A stretch of 64,000 nucleotides of DNA from positions 1 through 64,000 of IMG/VR virus record IMGVR_UViG_3300028920_000064; one strand, 5' to 3'. A program made the translations under genes and the position numbers. The DNA comes from a virus. The notes under the pieces were generated by a model. It saw only the letters and a list, made by a program, of their open reading frames with translations. It ran no database searches and had not been told where the DNA came from. Positions within the stretch are counted from its first letter, which is position 1. Each line of letters opens with the position of its first letter. Shown in pieces: positions 15,333 to 27,000 of the stretch.

Positions 15333-15658
15333 GGAAGTAGGGCCTCGCTTTTTTCGTTACGCACAATGAACTTAGGGCCCATGCCCTCAAGATCTGCAAA
15401 AGGATAACAGAAATCCAATTCCGTCATCAGCTGGCCATTCTTGTACCCTGGTCGGCACTTGTTGGCAATAGTGCTTTCAGCCAAGCCGGTAAGATCTGCA
15501 TATTGTCTGATTGTCCAGACATTGTGACGAAGCATATCCCTTATCAACTCCCGATCCTCATTTGGGATCTCATGCTTGTTCATAACTCTGACCTCCAGCT
15601 CTTCATCTTTCTTGATGAGCCTTATCGATGACTTGATTAATCCAATTTTCTCGCTCAT
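15329..15658 (-). CDS. Helix-turn-helix protein, possible replication initiator or regulator
   Basis: A 109-residue protein starting at the ATG at 15658, which overlaps the upstream stop by ATGA. The middle has a helix-turn-helix: VWTIRQYADLTGLAESTIAN, followed by KCRPGYKNGQLMTELDFCYP. It overlaps the primase-helicase start by four bases. Position directly before the replicative helicase suggests an origin-binding or regulatory protein. A longer reading to 15751 lies inside the membrane-protein gene and is unlikely. Confidence 0.65.
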   Translation of the reverse strand: MSEKIGLIKSSIRLIKKDEELEVRVMNKHEIPNEDRELIRDMLRHNVWTIRQYADLTGLAESTIANKCRPGYKNGQLMTELDFCYPFADLEGMGPKFIVRNEKSEALLP

Positions 15659-16089
15659 AGTCTCCAAAGTATTAAGCCTACACCCAACAGAAGGGCTATC
15701 AATCGTGGCCATATAAACGAGTTGGCGTGTAAATGATTTCTGAATATCCATCTTTCTATCCGATCAGTCATCTTTACTGTGCCGATATAAGTAAAGGGAT
15801 AACCGGCTGAAAGGTTATGGATTGGATTGAAGATCGCATACCTGATGCAAAGCCAGGCAATGATGACATGAACAAATAAATATCTCCAAAAATGCCATCC
15901 ATCTGCATAGTAGGGTTTGAGATCAAGATTGTCATTAACCAGCAAAGGCCAAAACAGGACAAGTGCGGGGATCCCCATCAGTTTTACAAACTCAATTGCT
16001 GCTGCAATCTTCTTCATGCCTCTATGGGCAAGGCCCTCATGCACTGCTTCCAGCACGGTGAAGAACAAAATAATTGATAATAGTATCAT
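15655..16089 (-). CDS. Multi-pass membrane protein, first gene of replication operon
   Basis: A 144-residue membrane protein with hydrophobic segments at about residues 1-17 (MILLSIILFFTVLEAV), 38-52, 67-90 and 126-142, giving three or four passes. The frame is open from a GTG at 16110, but that codon overlaps the -7 promoter box, so the ATG at 16089 is the likely start, with a short leader and no Shine-Dalgarno. No known family. As the first product of the early operon it may alter the membrane against superinfection or host defence; this is inference. Confidence 0.65.
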   Translation of the reverse strand: MILLSIILFFTVLEAVHEGLAHRGMKKIAAAIEFVKLMGIPALVLFWPLLVNDNLDLKPYYADGWHFWRYLFVHVIIAWLCIRYAIFNPIHNLSAGYPFTYIGTVKMTDRIERWIFRNHLHANSFIWPRLIALLLGVGLILWRL

Positions 16090-16109
16090 TTCGTAAATGT
16101 TTGTTTTCA

Positions 16110-16140
16110 CAAATGTATTTATAATATTTCTTTAAACAAA
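16110..16140 (-). promoter_or_regulatory. Bacteroidetes consensus promoter of replication operon
   Basis: Read on the minus strand: TTTG (16140-16137), a 19-base spacer, then TACATTTG (16117-16110), a perfect match to the TTTG / TAnnTTTG promoter of Bacteroidetes housekeeping sigma. It points at the 144-residue membrane protein and all genes down to recT. It lies about ten bases beyond the late-region terminator. Confidence 0.85.
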
Positions 16141-16150
16141 TTATTTTGCA

Positions 16151-16180
16151 CAAAAAAAGGGGATCCACTGGACCCCCCTT
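16151..16180 (-). terminator. Late-region intrinsic terminator
   Basis: On the minus strand AAGGGG (16180-16173 region) and CCCCTT (16162-16157) pair, with an inner TCC/GGA pairing around an AGT loop, followed by a run of T. It lies about 20 bases after the stop of the last lysis-cassette gene and ends the late transcription unit immediately before the early promoter. Confidence 0.8.
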
Positions 16181-16200
16181 GACCGCTTTACTTGGATGTG

Positions 16201-16941
16201 TTAGCCGCCTACAGCTAAAGCAGCAATAATAGCCAGGAATACACCTGAAACTATTTGCCAAAAGGTTTTACCCCGCTGCTTCTTATTGATCTGCTCATCT
16301 TGGATATCGATAATCTGATCTTTGTTTATAATCACACTATCAAGATCAAGCCTGCTTTCTTCCATCAGCAACATTGCTGATTTCTGCTCATAGAGGACTG
16401 TATCCTTCAAGTCCAGCTGGTAGTCCTTCTCATCGATCTGAGAAAGGAGATTTGTGTTTATCTCATCCAACTTAATATTCTCCAAAAAGGTAAGATGGAT
16501 CCCCTTCACCTGTGGCTCATTAAAAGGATACTTCAAATGACCTGGGTACGGATACGCCTCGGTCACCAGGAAGTCATAACTTGTGTCCGCCGGTATAGTC
16601 AGTAGGCTATCGGACAAACTCTGAAATTCGGCCTGCAAAACGCTGTAATCATATTCCAGATCATCAGCCCTCATAACCGATGCTCCCAGGCTATCCCTCA
16701 ACTCTTCGATCCTCTGATCTTTTAAGAGTAAAAGACTATCCCTTTCCTTCACATCAGCTTGCAGGATATCGTTCTGGATGTTAAGGCCGGTGATTCGCTC
16801 CACCATAATCTCAAGGTCGGATCGCTCACAGCCATTCCGGACTAAAGAGAGGATAAAGAATATGATCACGATCAAGAGAGCAACGGTCTTGATCCTGCTC
16901 AGATTATCCCCTATCCAGTCTATGATCTTGCCGAAGGTCAT
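16201..16941 (-). CDS. Coiled-coil membrane protein, possible spanin-like
   Basis: A 246-residue protein with a membrane segment near the N-terminus (KTVALLIVIIFFILSLV at about 18-34), a long acidic coiled-coil middle (residues 40-215, many Asp, Leu, Glu), and a second hydrophobic segment at the end (SGVFLAIIAALAVGG). Its place in a lysis cassette and its coiled coil suggest a spanin-like protein that links inner and outer membrane, but the C-terminal hydrophobic stretch is unusual for an i-spanin and there is no lipobox. Other phage membrane-tether roles are possible. Start and stop share TAATG with the holin-like gene. Confidence 0.5.
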   Translation of the reverse strand: MTFGKIIDWIGDNLSRIKTVALLIVIIFFILSLVRNGCERSDLEIMVERITGLNIQNDILQADVKERDSLLLLKDQRIEELRDSLGASVMRADDLEYDYSVLQAEFQSLSDSLLTIPADTSYDFLVTEAYPYPGHLKYPFNEPQVKGIHLTFLENIKLDEINTNLLSQIDEKDYQLDLKDTVLYEQKSAMLLMEESRLDLDSVIINKDQIIDIQDEQINKKQRGKTFWQIVSGVFLAIIAALAVGG

Positions 16942-17177
16942 TACTGTTCCGGCTTTGCGAGTGCCCCTTCAGAGTTCTCGAACAGGTTCTTCGATAGGTA
17001 TGCAAGCAAGGCGGTCACGGCCACGATACCCATGGATTTGAAAAACTCCCCGTCAAATACCGGTGGGCCGGCCTGTAGAACCTCATAGAGAAATGTGACC
17101 AGGGATGTCAGAACGGCCATCAATAGACCTTTCAGAAAATCTCTCAGGTTCAGCTTAAACAATTTTGATCGTTCCAT
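16941..17177 (-). CDS. Holin-like small membrane protein
   Basis: A 78-residue protein with two hydrophobic segments (about 18-32 and 47-61), a basic N-terminus (MERSKLFKLNLRDFLK) and a polar tail. Size, two passes and position beside the DUF5675-type and coiled-coil genes fit a holin. There is no sequence motif that proves it. A 48-base AT-rich gap separates it from the DUF5675-type gene. Confidence 0.55.
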   Translation of the reverse strand: MERSKLFKLNLRDFLKGLLMAVLTSLVTFLYEVLQAGPPVFDGEFFKSMGIVAVTALLAYLSKNLFENSEGALAKPEQ

Positions 17178-17225
17178 AATAAGTGTTTTTGGGTGAATAA
17201 TACTTGCTAAGTTATAAAATTCTAA

Positions 17226-17657
17226 TCACTTAATCTCTAAAGTTATATCCTCGCCGTGACGAATAGCATCCAGCATCTTCTCAATAATTATCATTTCATA
17301 CTCGGTGCTGTTGATCACTTTCCCCTTCACTTTGTTCTCTCCTGGCAATATACAGCCGGCAGAATCCTCTGCGGTGTTGCCACGGTGGATGCGGATCCCC
17401 AGGAAGTGTTTGACATTCTTTACCAGTGGCAAAAGCCTTTGAAATTTGGGTGACATGGTGAGGTCCACCTCATATTTGCCATAAGGGATTGCAGTCATGC
17501 CGTACACCTTCCCTTCCCCGGGATCATTCAGATCACCATCCCGGTTTAGATCCCTCACTTTGTCCTCTATGGTGTCGCATAGATAAATACCATTGATAAA
17601 AAGTGATCCAATGGTGTAGTTCTCTCCTAAAAAACGTCTTTCAAGTCTTAGTTTCAT
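17226..17657 (-). CDS. DUF5675-like protein, putative cell-wall-active lysis enzyme
   Basis: A 143-residue protein fitting the DUF5675 family. Motifs: LERRFLGENYTIGSLFINGI, LCDTIED, IPYGKYEV, SPKFQRLLP, and the core GIRIHRGNTAEDSAGCILPG. The His ... Ser-x-Gly-Cys arrangement recalls L,D-transpeptidase (YkuD-like) active sites, and the family is often found in phage lysis cassettes. A peptidoglycan-related activity is plausible, and no other endolysin is evident in the window, but this is inference. It is ATGA-coupled to the upstream membrane protein. Confidence 0.7.
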   Translation of the reverse strand: MKLRLERRFLGENYTIGSLFINGIYLCDTIEDKVRDLNRDGDLNDPGEGKVYGMTAIPYGKYEVDLTMSPKFQRLLPLVKNVKHFLGIRIHRGNTAEDSAGCILPGENKVKGKVINSTEYEMIIIEKMLDAIRHGEDITLEIK

Positions 17658-18019
17658 GGTTTTACAAATTTGATAAGTTCAGATATCCAATTATTTTGAA
17701 AGGCTGCCATAACGATAGCTTGCAAGCCAAGAAGAAGCACTATCCCGATGAACGCTGTAAGTTTTGGACGCTTGCCCATTAAATTCAGGGCCCTGGTTGT
17801 GCGTATGCTTGGCTGTAGCTCTTTAAGCGTTTTTGCACAGGTCTCCTCCCGTTTATTGCAACTGCCTGCAATTTTCACGATAGCTATTTCATTTTTCCGG
17901 ATCCGAGTATTCTGTTCCTTCACCGTTTTGTGAATATCATTCATCTTGTTGCTCAGCCTTTCTTCCTGGCTGGTCATCAAGGTGATGATTGGTTGTAGAT
18001 CTTCTATTTCTAAAGACAT
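17654..18019 (-). CDS. Coiled-coil protein with C-terminal membrane anchor, holin-associated type
   Basis: A 121-residue protein: a helical, charged N-terminal half (residues 1-75, with Cys53 and Cys60), then one membrane segment near the C-terminus (LTAFIGIVLLLGLQAIVMAAF). This layout resembles XhlA-type proteins that accompany holins. It follows the giant gene by 15 bases and overlaps the DUF5675-like gene by ATGA, so it starts the lysis cassette. Confidence 0.55.
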   Translation of the reverse strand: MSLEIEDLQPIITLMTSQEERLSNKMNDIHKTVKEQNTRIRKNEIAIVKIAGSCNKREETCAKTLKELQPSIRTTRALNLMGKRPKLTAFIGIVLLLGLQAIVMAAFQNNWISELIKFVKP

Positions 18020-18034
18020 TCCACTGCTTTTAAA

Positions 18035-21000
18035 TTATTGGCCCCTTTGCGCTCTCTCTATTGCCTTTAATTCTGCTGCTTCCTTATTAAAATCCCTTGG
18101 CCTTCCGGTTTCGGGGTCAATTGATTCCTCAAGTGCTTTCCTCAAATCTGCCGCCACCTGTAAAACTATTGCCCCCTGCTGATCCTTTAGTGCGTTATCG
18201 GCTTGAACATTCTGGTCGAAATACCCATTCAATACATTCCTGAAAGCCGCATAGTGGCCCTCGTATCTGAGGTGCGGGTATCTCTTATACAAATTTATTA
18301 AATATTGCACATCAACAGATCCGTAAATCTGAGGATCCTTGTACAATCCTGTGTCATCCAGCTGCAGGGCCACTCTCCGGTTAGGCTCTCCCATTATTGG
18401 GGCGTATTCAAATGCGCCTATGGGATATTCAGCATAAGTGGAGAACTGCGAGAATAGGAAAGCATCCAACATCCTTGCGTCAATAAAGGGATTGTCCTCT
18501 GACCGCCAGGTGACATAATCTGATCCTTCCTGTATCATTCTGGAAAACTTGCTTGCATTTTGGGTTTCCCTGGACACAATGGCCACATCCCTCTCCTCTG
18601 GGGGAATGATATGCTTCTGTCGGTAAAGATCATAGTTTGTGGCCCAATTGATAAATCCTGAGAACCCACTGGTCACACCGCTTACGCTGTATGGATTCAG
18701 GTTCTGAATTGCTGACCACCAGAAGCCATCGCCAAAAGCGTCTTTGTCCTTCAATATAACACGGTCCATACCTCTTTGTGCAATAGATCCTATACGTCCC
18801 AGTTCAAAAGGCTTTGGCACGATGATCCATCCACGACCAAAAGGATTGGGAAGCCTGTAAAATCCATCTCTCAGGTAATTGGGATGAGTCAAATACTCTT
18901 CTTTCTCATCATCTGATATCCATGGTGCCCAGGCTATCAGCATTGAGTTCATAATAGAGGGCATGATGGAGAATAGTGCAAGATGTCCCAAGAACCGTCC
19001 CGGGCTCTTCTTTGCTACCCTCACAATCTTCTCAACGCCTCTGACAGCGGCGCTGGTGAATATCATAAACTTATTCAACTCACGCACAACTGTTCCTGCT
19101 GCAGCAAAATCCATGAGATCCCTTGCGATAAACGCTGCCCTGGCTGATGCCTCAACGTGGGATAGCCCATATTTCTTAATCCCCTCCTGGTAGGCTGACA
19201 TATACTGCAATCTACGAGTAGGGCGTTCGCTCATGTTTAGCTGCTTCCTGGCAAACTGGAAACCTTTCCCCACCAGGGTATATGTCGTACCTGGCCGGCC
19301 TCTTTTCTTGGCCTGTAGCATATACTGATGATGAGGCAGCTTGCTTTCTTTTCTTGCATTGATGCCGACAATCTGTTTACGTGGGACAAATCCGAACTGG
19401 CCACCACCATACCTTTCAAAGCCGTTATCTGCATCCTTATTGGGTAGCAGGTGCCAAGGTCTTGAATATCTTTTTGCAGTGCCAATCACTGACCACTGAA
19501 GAAGGTCTCGGATCATGTTCCTGTTCACAAAACGAACTGACCTGGTAATCGCCTTGCGTAATAACTGAGGGGCAAAAGAGATAATCTTCATTGCAAGACC
19601 ATCCTCTGAAGATATAAGGTCCTTCCAGTTATTGTATAGGTATTTATCCCCAAATACAAGGAACCTTTTTTCTCCGTTTTGGTAAAAAGCTATGCTGTTA
19701 GGTTCTGCTTTTTTGGAAACCCATGCGATCTCACCCTGCTTCACAACCTCTCCCTCATACATATCCCTGCCAACCCAATCTCTTTCAAACACATCGGCAA
19801 AGGTTTGAACCGTGTAGTTCATGTCCCCCACATCGATCACGTTTATCCAGGACCTGATAAGGTTGGACACTGGGTTATCAATGGGCCTGTCGCTTCCTTT
19901 AAAGGGAAATACGACATCCCTGGGGAGTAATCCTTTCCCGGATGGCCTTCTGTTTTCTTCAAACTCAAGATCCTTGCCGGCCACCATGTCTGCAGGCTCA
20001 ATAGCCTGAAGCCTGTTCATGCCCACATAGTCCAGGTTCTCGTTCTGTATAAGATCCTTGGTGTACTCAGAGATCAAGCCGGCCTGGTAAGCATAGTTGG
20101 ACCATTGCTTGCTGATCTCTCTATATATTCGCCAAAACTCGGTGATACCTTCAAAAAGCTCCGGATTATTTGCCTTAACCTCTTCAAACTCTTTGAGTGT
20201 TTCAACAGCGATATCATAATCTCTTTGTCCGGATTGAGCAGCACCTGTTATAACTATGTTGGTGAAATCATAACGCCCCTCCTCGCCTTTCGGGTCGATC
20301 CAAACCTTCTCCGGATCCAGCTTACCCTCATCGATGCGGGTAAGGATATCATTTATCTTCCCCTGCCACATTTCTATGATATGGGGATGCTGTGCCAATA
20401 GCTTCAGTGGTGGTAGCCGATCCTCTGTGTTTTCCAAATCAAACCTGATCAATCTTGCCTGGTATTTCTTTGGCAATTCAACAGCCCTTTGAGCAATGCC
20501 ATACTTCATAGCTTCAACTACATTGGCCTCGTATTCAGCGTCTGAATGCCCGGGGATAGCTTCGTACATTGAATCAAAAATCAATGGCCGGCCCGTTTTT
20601 GAATCGTAAATAGGGGTCCCATCAAGATCCATCACGCCCCTTTTCATAAGATTTTCCAACTTAACATCGATGCCCAGGTGGTTCCTGGCCATGATCTCAA
20701 AGTTTCTCAGTGGAGACAGTTGATTGGGATCATGGATATCCTTAATTCCTTTCTGCTTCGCTGCGTATTTGAAAGCCTCAACAAGTGGGTCAAGGAAGTA
20801 CCATATCCTCCTTCCCATCTTATCAAATATGGTTACTTTGAACTGGCCCTGCTCGTTTTCCCTGTTCCATTCAGTTTTTTGCCTTCCCTCTGTGGGATCC
20901 AGGCGAACATTGGCCAATAACTGATCCCCGGCTGAGGATCCGTAAAGAGTCCTGATATCCTTACCGAACTGAACCAGACCATCCCATACCTTTTTCTCTG

Positions 21001-24000
21001 GCATAAGCTGTGATGAGAACCATTTGTAAGTGGTGGGGAACCTTTTCTCTGCTTCATTTGGGTTCACAAGCCATGCCCGGGTAAACTCAGCCATGCCCTC
21101 AGCCATCTTGTATCTCTCTGGATTCTTATGCCCCCGGGGAGGCTTGCTTCCAAATTCCCAAAGATCTCTCAGTTCTGATTTGAGTTCAGAGTAAATAGGG
21201 TAAGCCTTGGGGCCAAGCAATCCATACTTGTCATCAAGGTAGTGGCCTATCTCATGTGCCGCTGTATCCTCATCACCAAACCTCTTGATACCCATCTTAC
21301 CAGTGGTGGGATCATACGCTCCTGCCGCCCTTCTGGTGGATGGCCTACGGGTATATTGAATTTTCTTTCCAATAGCATTGGAAACATCGTCCTGGATCTC
21401 CCACAGCTTCTTCGGGCTTTTCCCTTTCTCCGGAGTTATTGGGTCAGGTGCCACTCGGCCTTTGGTGGTCCTGTATATCATGCCAATTGGCTCATTATGG
21501 GGATTGGATAACCCTCCCCTGTCCACTGCTCCGGTACGTGGCGGTGCGCCATACTCGTCCATAGTGTTTGAGGCATCGGTCTGGTCCATGGCTCTTTGCA
21601 CTTGCTTGCTGCTTGATTCAATGGTCAGCTTGAACCGTTCGTCAAGAACATTCAGTAAAGGCTGTAGTGCATCCTCATTGAACTTTGCTACCATGCGATC
21701 ATTTTTCTGCTCAAACAGGCCATAGTCCACAATAGACTTGATCACCTCGTTAGCATAATACTTGGATCCGCGCTTGGTAGAGGCGGGAACCCTCAACTCA
21801 TATAGCTGTGGAGAGCTGTAAGTCAGCTTCTTTATCAACACATCCTTCGACATATCCTCAACCATGTCGTATGGAGCCAGGGCCTTGATGATGCTGGCAG
21901 CTTTCTTTATAGGTATCCTGGCCGTATTCTCAGTATCATTGATCCAGTTCTCAGGCATCAGTATACCTCTTTCAAGGCTACCGTCAGCCATGGAGAATTT
22001 AATCAATCGACCTTTCTTAAACTTAGTCATCCCTTGAAGGATGTTTCCGGTCACGATATACCTTTTCTCCCTGGTCCTTTTCTTTTTGATATCATCCCAG
22101 GTGTCGAGTATTTCCTGTGACTCCCTGGTTCCAAGATGGTAGCTGTTTCCCCTGATGGCATCCAGGTGTACGCTTTTACTGACAGGTATCCTGAACATCC
22201 TGCGGCTATCAGTGGTAGCAAATTTCAACAACACATTGCTCGGGACCCAGGGGTTGTCCTTCTTCATGTTCACATCATAACCGATAAACACTCCTTTGTT
22301 CATGCGAACCATGTCCAGCTGATCATCCTCAGTGAATGGGATCTCCAATCCTCTTCCGGGATAGAAGAAATCGAAATAGGATTTGAACTTTGATTTATGC
22401 AAAAGCGCAACAGATCTCAGCGTATCGATGCGATCCGCTTCACGCTGATCAATCTCGTTCTTTTTTAACTCATATTCCCGGGACTTCTCCTCCGGTGTCA
22501 ATCCCGACTTCTCCTCTATCTTCTTTTTCTGTAAGGTCCTGGCCTCATTGGAGCTTTCTGTAACTTTTGCAATCTGCTTGGCCAGCTGCTCATCGATCCC
22601 CTTATCCATGGCTGCCCTCATTTCCTCAACATGATTATCCGGAACCTCATCCAGCTTTTCCATCAACTGCTCTCGGGTAAAAGGCTTCCTGGTCACATTG
22701 ACATCTGATTTATTCAATACAGTGTCATCGCCAAAATATGAATATCCTCCTTCGCCATCAATAGAAACTTCACTCTCCACAAACTCGGCATCCAAGGACT
22801 CATTGGTCACCATCAAATCGTTGGTGCCGGTGCTGTTCAGATAGTCTATCTCTTGCAGGTATCTCTCCTCTACCTCGTTCTTAAACTCCTCCTGTAGTTC
22901 AGAGGGGAGAATTTGTATCCTTCCGGATACTCGGTGTGCTGCATCCTGCTTGTTGGGATCCTTGCCTCCAATATTCAGGGGATCACCTATCAGCTGATTG
23001 ATTTGCGGATTATCTTTCAGATACTCATATACCACATTGTCACCATACTTGTTCAGGAAATCAACAACATCCGCCAGGCTCTTGCTCTGCTTCTGATTTC
23101 CGGATGTGTTGGCATCAAGTGATTTCAGCTTCTTGGCATTCATCATAAAGTTCCTCAACTCTGCTGGGAGCGTTGAGGTAGCGATATTGTAAATCGGCTT
23201 ATTCAGCTGATCTGCCCGATAAACCCTACCGAACAGCTGAACCACCACATTGATATCGAAATCGTTTTGCAGTGTCCACATGGTCCTTTGACTCACATCG
23301 TCAAAGTCTGGCGATGAGTGCATGGAGATACCAGTAGATCCTGCCTTATTTACAATGGCCGCCACCCCTGGATTGTTGTTAAACCTGGCCACGGCCTTGA
23401 TCTTATCTCCCCTGTCATTCGTTACCCAGGTTCCCTTGGTCTCGTCTGCATTCATCTCAAACATACTGCCACGGCCAGTAATTTCAACTACCTCAAACCC
23501 TGCATCTGTGATTCCTTTTTTCAATACATCGATGGGAGATATAGGTATGCCGGTTGACATCCTTTGGATGTTTTCCATCATGGTATAATATCGATCTCTT
23601 CCGGTGGGTGTGAGATCCTCCGGTTCAAGCATCTTCTTGAGATCGTTGCCCTGCTCGTCTTTCTCGGTATATTTCATTACCGTATCCATCCCCCTCTTCA
23701 GGACATAGGAGAAATCCAAGTCTATAGTTTCCCCCTTTTTCAGTTCATCGTTATTAAACATATCCAGGAAGATGCTCTCCATGGTGCTTTTTAAAGCGAT
23801 AACCGGTTTCCGGCCTGCTTTCAAATCCTCAACGATCATTGGTATGGCCTCTCTCACCTTCACTGATAGTAATAGCTGATCGATGACATTCCATATACGG
23901 CTGAAGTATGGCTGATTTGATATACCTGCCTGGCTTGTGCCGGCTCTCTCTCCTACCTGCCTACCTTCACGCTTAACCTGTTCGTTCATTTCCTGCAGGA

Positions 24001-27000
24001 CAGGATTAATATAATCCCTCTGGAACTTAATGATCTCCCGTAGCACACTGGTTACATTGTCAAATCTTTGAACCATCTGCTTGCCCAGCTCGGGGTTATA
24101 TGATTTTTGTGAGGGATCAGTATCGCCAATAACGATATAATTCATTTCAGCATCCATCCGGAAGCCTATCTTGCTGAACTGTCCTGACTCTGCCAGCTGG
24201 TGAGTTATGATCTCCTGCAGGGCAGGACCACCGGCGATGATACCATCTACTAATTCCTCAAGGGACATATTTGCCTCCTGGAGAACGGTTTTCATTGCAT
24301 AAAGAGGCATGTTATCAGGACGCTTGGCATAGGTCGCTGACAAGAATATACCTCCATTGGTGTTCAGGATCCACTCTTTGAAAAACTCCCCGGTATTGCT
24401 CTGCCCGCTGGCCTCATGGCTCTCGTCCATTATGAACACTACATCGTGATCCCTGGTTAGCTGCCTCAAGAAGTCTCGCTTGGCATCATCCCTTCCCTCT
24501 GTGGTGAACTGGGAATAGGATGTCATTACCATTTTCACATCACTGGGAAGTTTACGGGATCCAGGCTTATCAGGTGTACCAACGATCCTTCTTAACTCTT
24601 TGAAATCAGCCTCCCACTTTGCTTCTCCTTCTTTGTCAAATACCTTCACCTTCTGTCCTGAACTGGAAAACTGCTTGTTCATTATAAAAGGCTTGTAATT
24701 GGGGGACCCGATGTTAACCAGGTCCCGATAAATATCGGTAAACAGATCAGCGCCTTTGGTGATAAATACTGGCAGCTTGCCGTTCTCAACAGCATACCTC
24801 ACAACTGATGCTGCAATTCTTCCCTTGCCGGCACCGGTCTGATGGCCGATGATCATCGCATTGTTCCCTTCAATATTGTAAATAGCCTGGCCAATACCAT
24901 CTATTTGCTCGGCAAAATTGCCTGTTGCCTTCATATCGTCCATGCTGTTGTACTTCAGCTTGGCCCGAACGTATTCATCAATATCTCCGATCTCATCACT
25001 CAGCTGCTTCAGTGCATCCTGTACCTCAGCTGCTATTGATGCAGGGATCACAAATTTGCCTGACCCCATCCTGCTCAAAGGAGTGTATGGAGTAACATCA
25101 TCAGAAGAGATGTCCTCTATACCAAGCTCTCGCTTACTACTCTCATCAGGCTTTCCAATGTTGTTTGTTGGTAAATCGAGCGCACTTCGCGTGGGTCGAA
25201 CTTCTCCAAATCTTCTAATTTCTCCCCTTCGTCCCGTCTGATCAGTTCCACCAAATGATTTTGGAATTGTGGACTTCGCATTATCTGTTCTGCTTGCCCT
25301 GGTACGTCCGGCTCCGGGATCAGGTCTAGTAAATCTTGGATTAATGAACGCCTCATCTCCAGCGGCTCCTTGCTCAGGAGGGATTCCAGTTTCTTCTGAA
25401 ACAGTCTGATCAGATCCGGGACGCTCTGTGGTTGGGTTTGGGTCGGTTTCTCTACCGCCCACAAGCGAATCAGATCCTCGCTCGGCATCCACTTCTCTTT
25501 GTAAGCTATTCCTTTCATTCGCTTTAGTTTTTAGGATGTTAATTCTGTCACGTACATCTATCCAATCAGTAACAGGGTCAAATGATTTGTTGTAGAGTGG
25601 GGCTGCACCTTTCTTCTCTGTCTTACGGCCATTGACCAATATCAGCTTTACAGGATAACTTGCGCCCATGGTTTTATACAGATCCCCAGGAATCTGTATC
25701 ACATCCTCAACGTAATAATTCTTGTTCAGCCAGTTGAAAAACGCCAGGTCTTTCCCAAGCATCTGATCGTTGGGTTTGAACTTCACATGGCCACCGGTAA
25801 TGATAGCCGCTTTCCCTGTATCGCTTAATGATTTAAGAGCATGGGCAACAGGCAGGTATTCACCATGTAGCCAGTACCCTTCAAAATCTTCGGTCCTGCC
25901 ACCGAAAGGAGGATTGATATGGACAGCATCCACGGTTCTTACATCCAGCTGATCCTGGATCCCCCGGGTGCTGTCCACATTAAACACCCGATATCCTTGC
26001 TCAATGAGGTTTTGCCAACGCCCTTTGTCAATCTCATTGGCCCGCACTCCTTTTCTGTTTGCTGTGATCAACAAAGCACCGTTGCCGGCACTGGGATCCA
26101 TGACATTATCAACATCCTTTGCATTGGTATATTCACCCATAAGAAAAGCCAGGGGAACGGGAGTGCTGTATTGTTGCTTCTCCTTGATCTCATTGGTCCG
26201 GTATGATAGAGTGGGGAACGTGGTATACAATTCCTGGATTCGTGAAAATTTCTCATCGCTGGTCAGTGTCTCATCCATAGCGATGGTTCGGGCCACCTCA
26301 ACCATGGCCACTTCTGCCCTCTCACGAATGTTTGTCTTGTTGGTAACGCCCCACTTTTTTGCAATAGCTGTTAGCTCCCTGAAATCAGCAATCGGCTCTC
26401 CATTCCATATCCGGTTCTTCACCTCCCAGGTAAATGCTCTTTGACGTACCAGGTTATGCTTTTCCTCAGTTTCATCTAAAATCTCTGAGAAATACTTTAC
26501 TGATTTAGCTAGCTTCTCTTTTGAGGCGAACTTATATCCTTTTGCCAATGATCTCGCATGAGACCCTATGCCATACATGGCCATAATGGGCGATGTCGGA
26601 TAGAACCTGTCATGCAGATATCTTATCTCGCTGATTCCATTGTTGGTAAATCCCAGCTGGGCAAGGATCTTGTGATGATCGTTTGTCAGCCTCACAAGCC
26701 TATCCAGGTCCTCTTTTTTGGCATGTTGGAGTATAAATGGTGTCAACGGCTCACCTCGCTTGACATAACTTTCTAGCAGCTCTAAAACGGTCTCCTGGGT
26801 CCAATCTGTCTCAACAGGTATGGGGGTGAACATAACCTTTCCTGAAAGGATATCGTTCTTCCTTCTTTCATACTCAGCTGCTTTTTGTTTGTTGGCGATA
26901 TCCTCCTTCCAATCAACCTCTGCCTGAAAGTAGGATCTCGGTTGCCTGTACATCTGCTTCTCAAGTCGTTCGGCCTGGTCCATTTGACCGATAGATTTGT

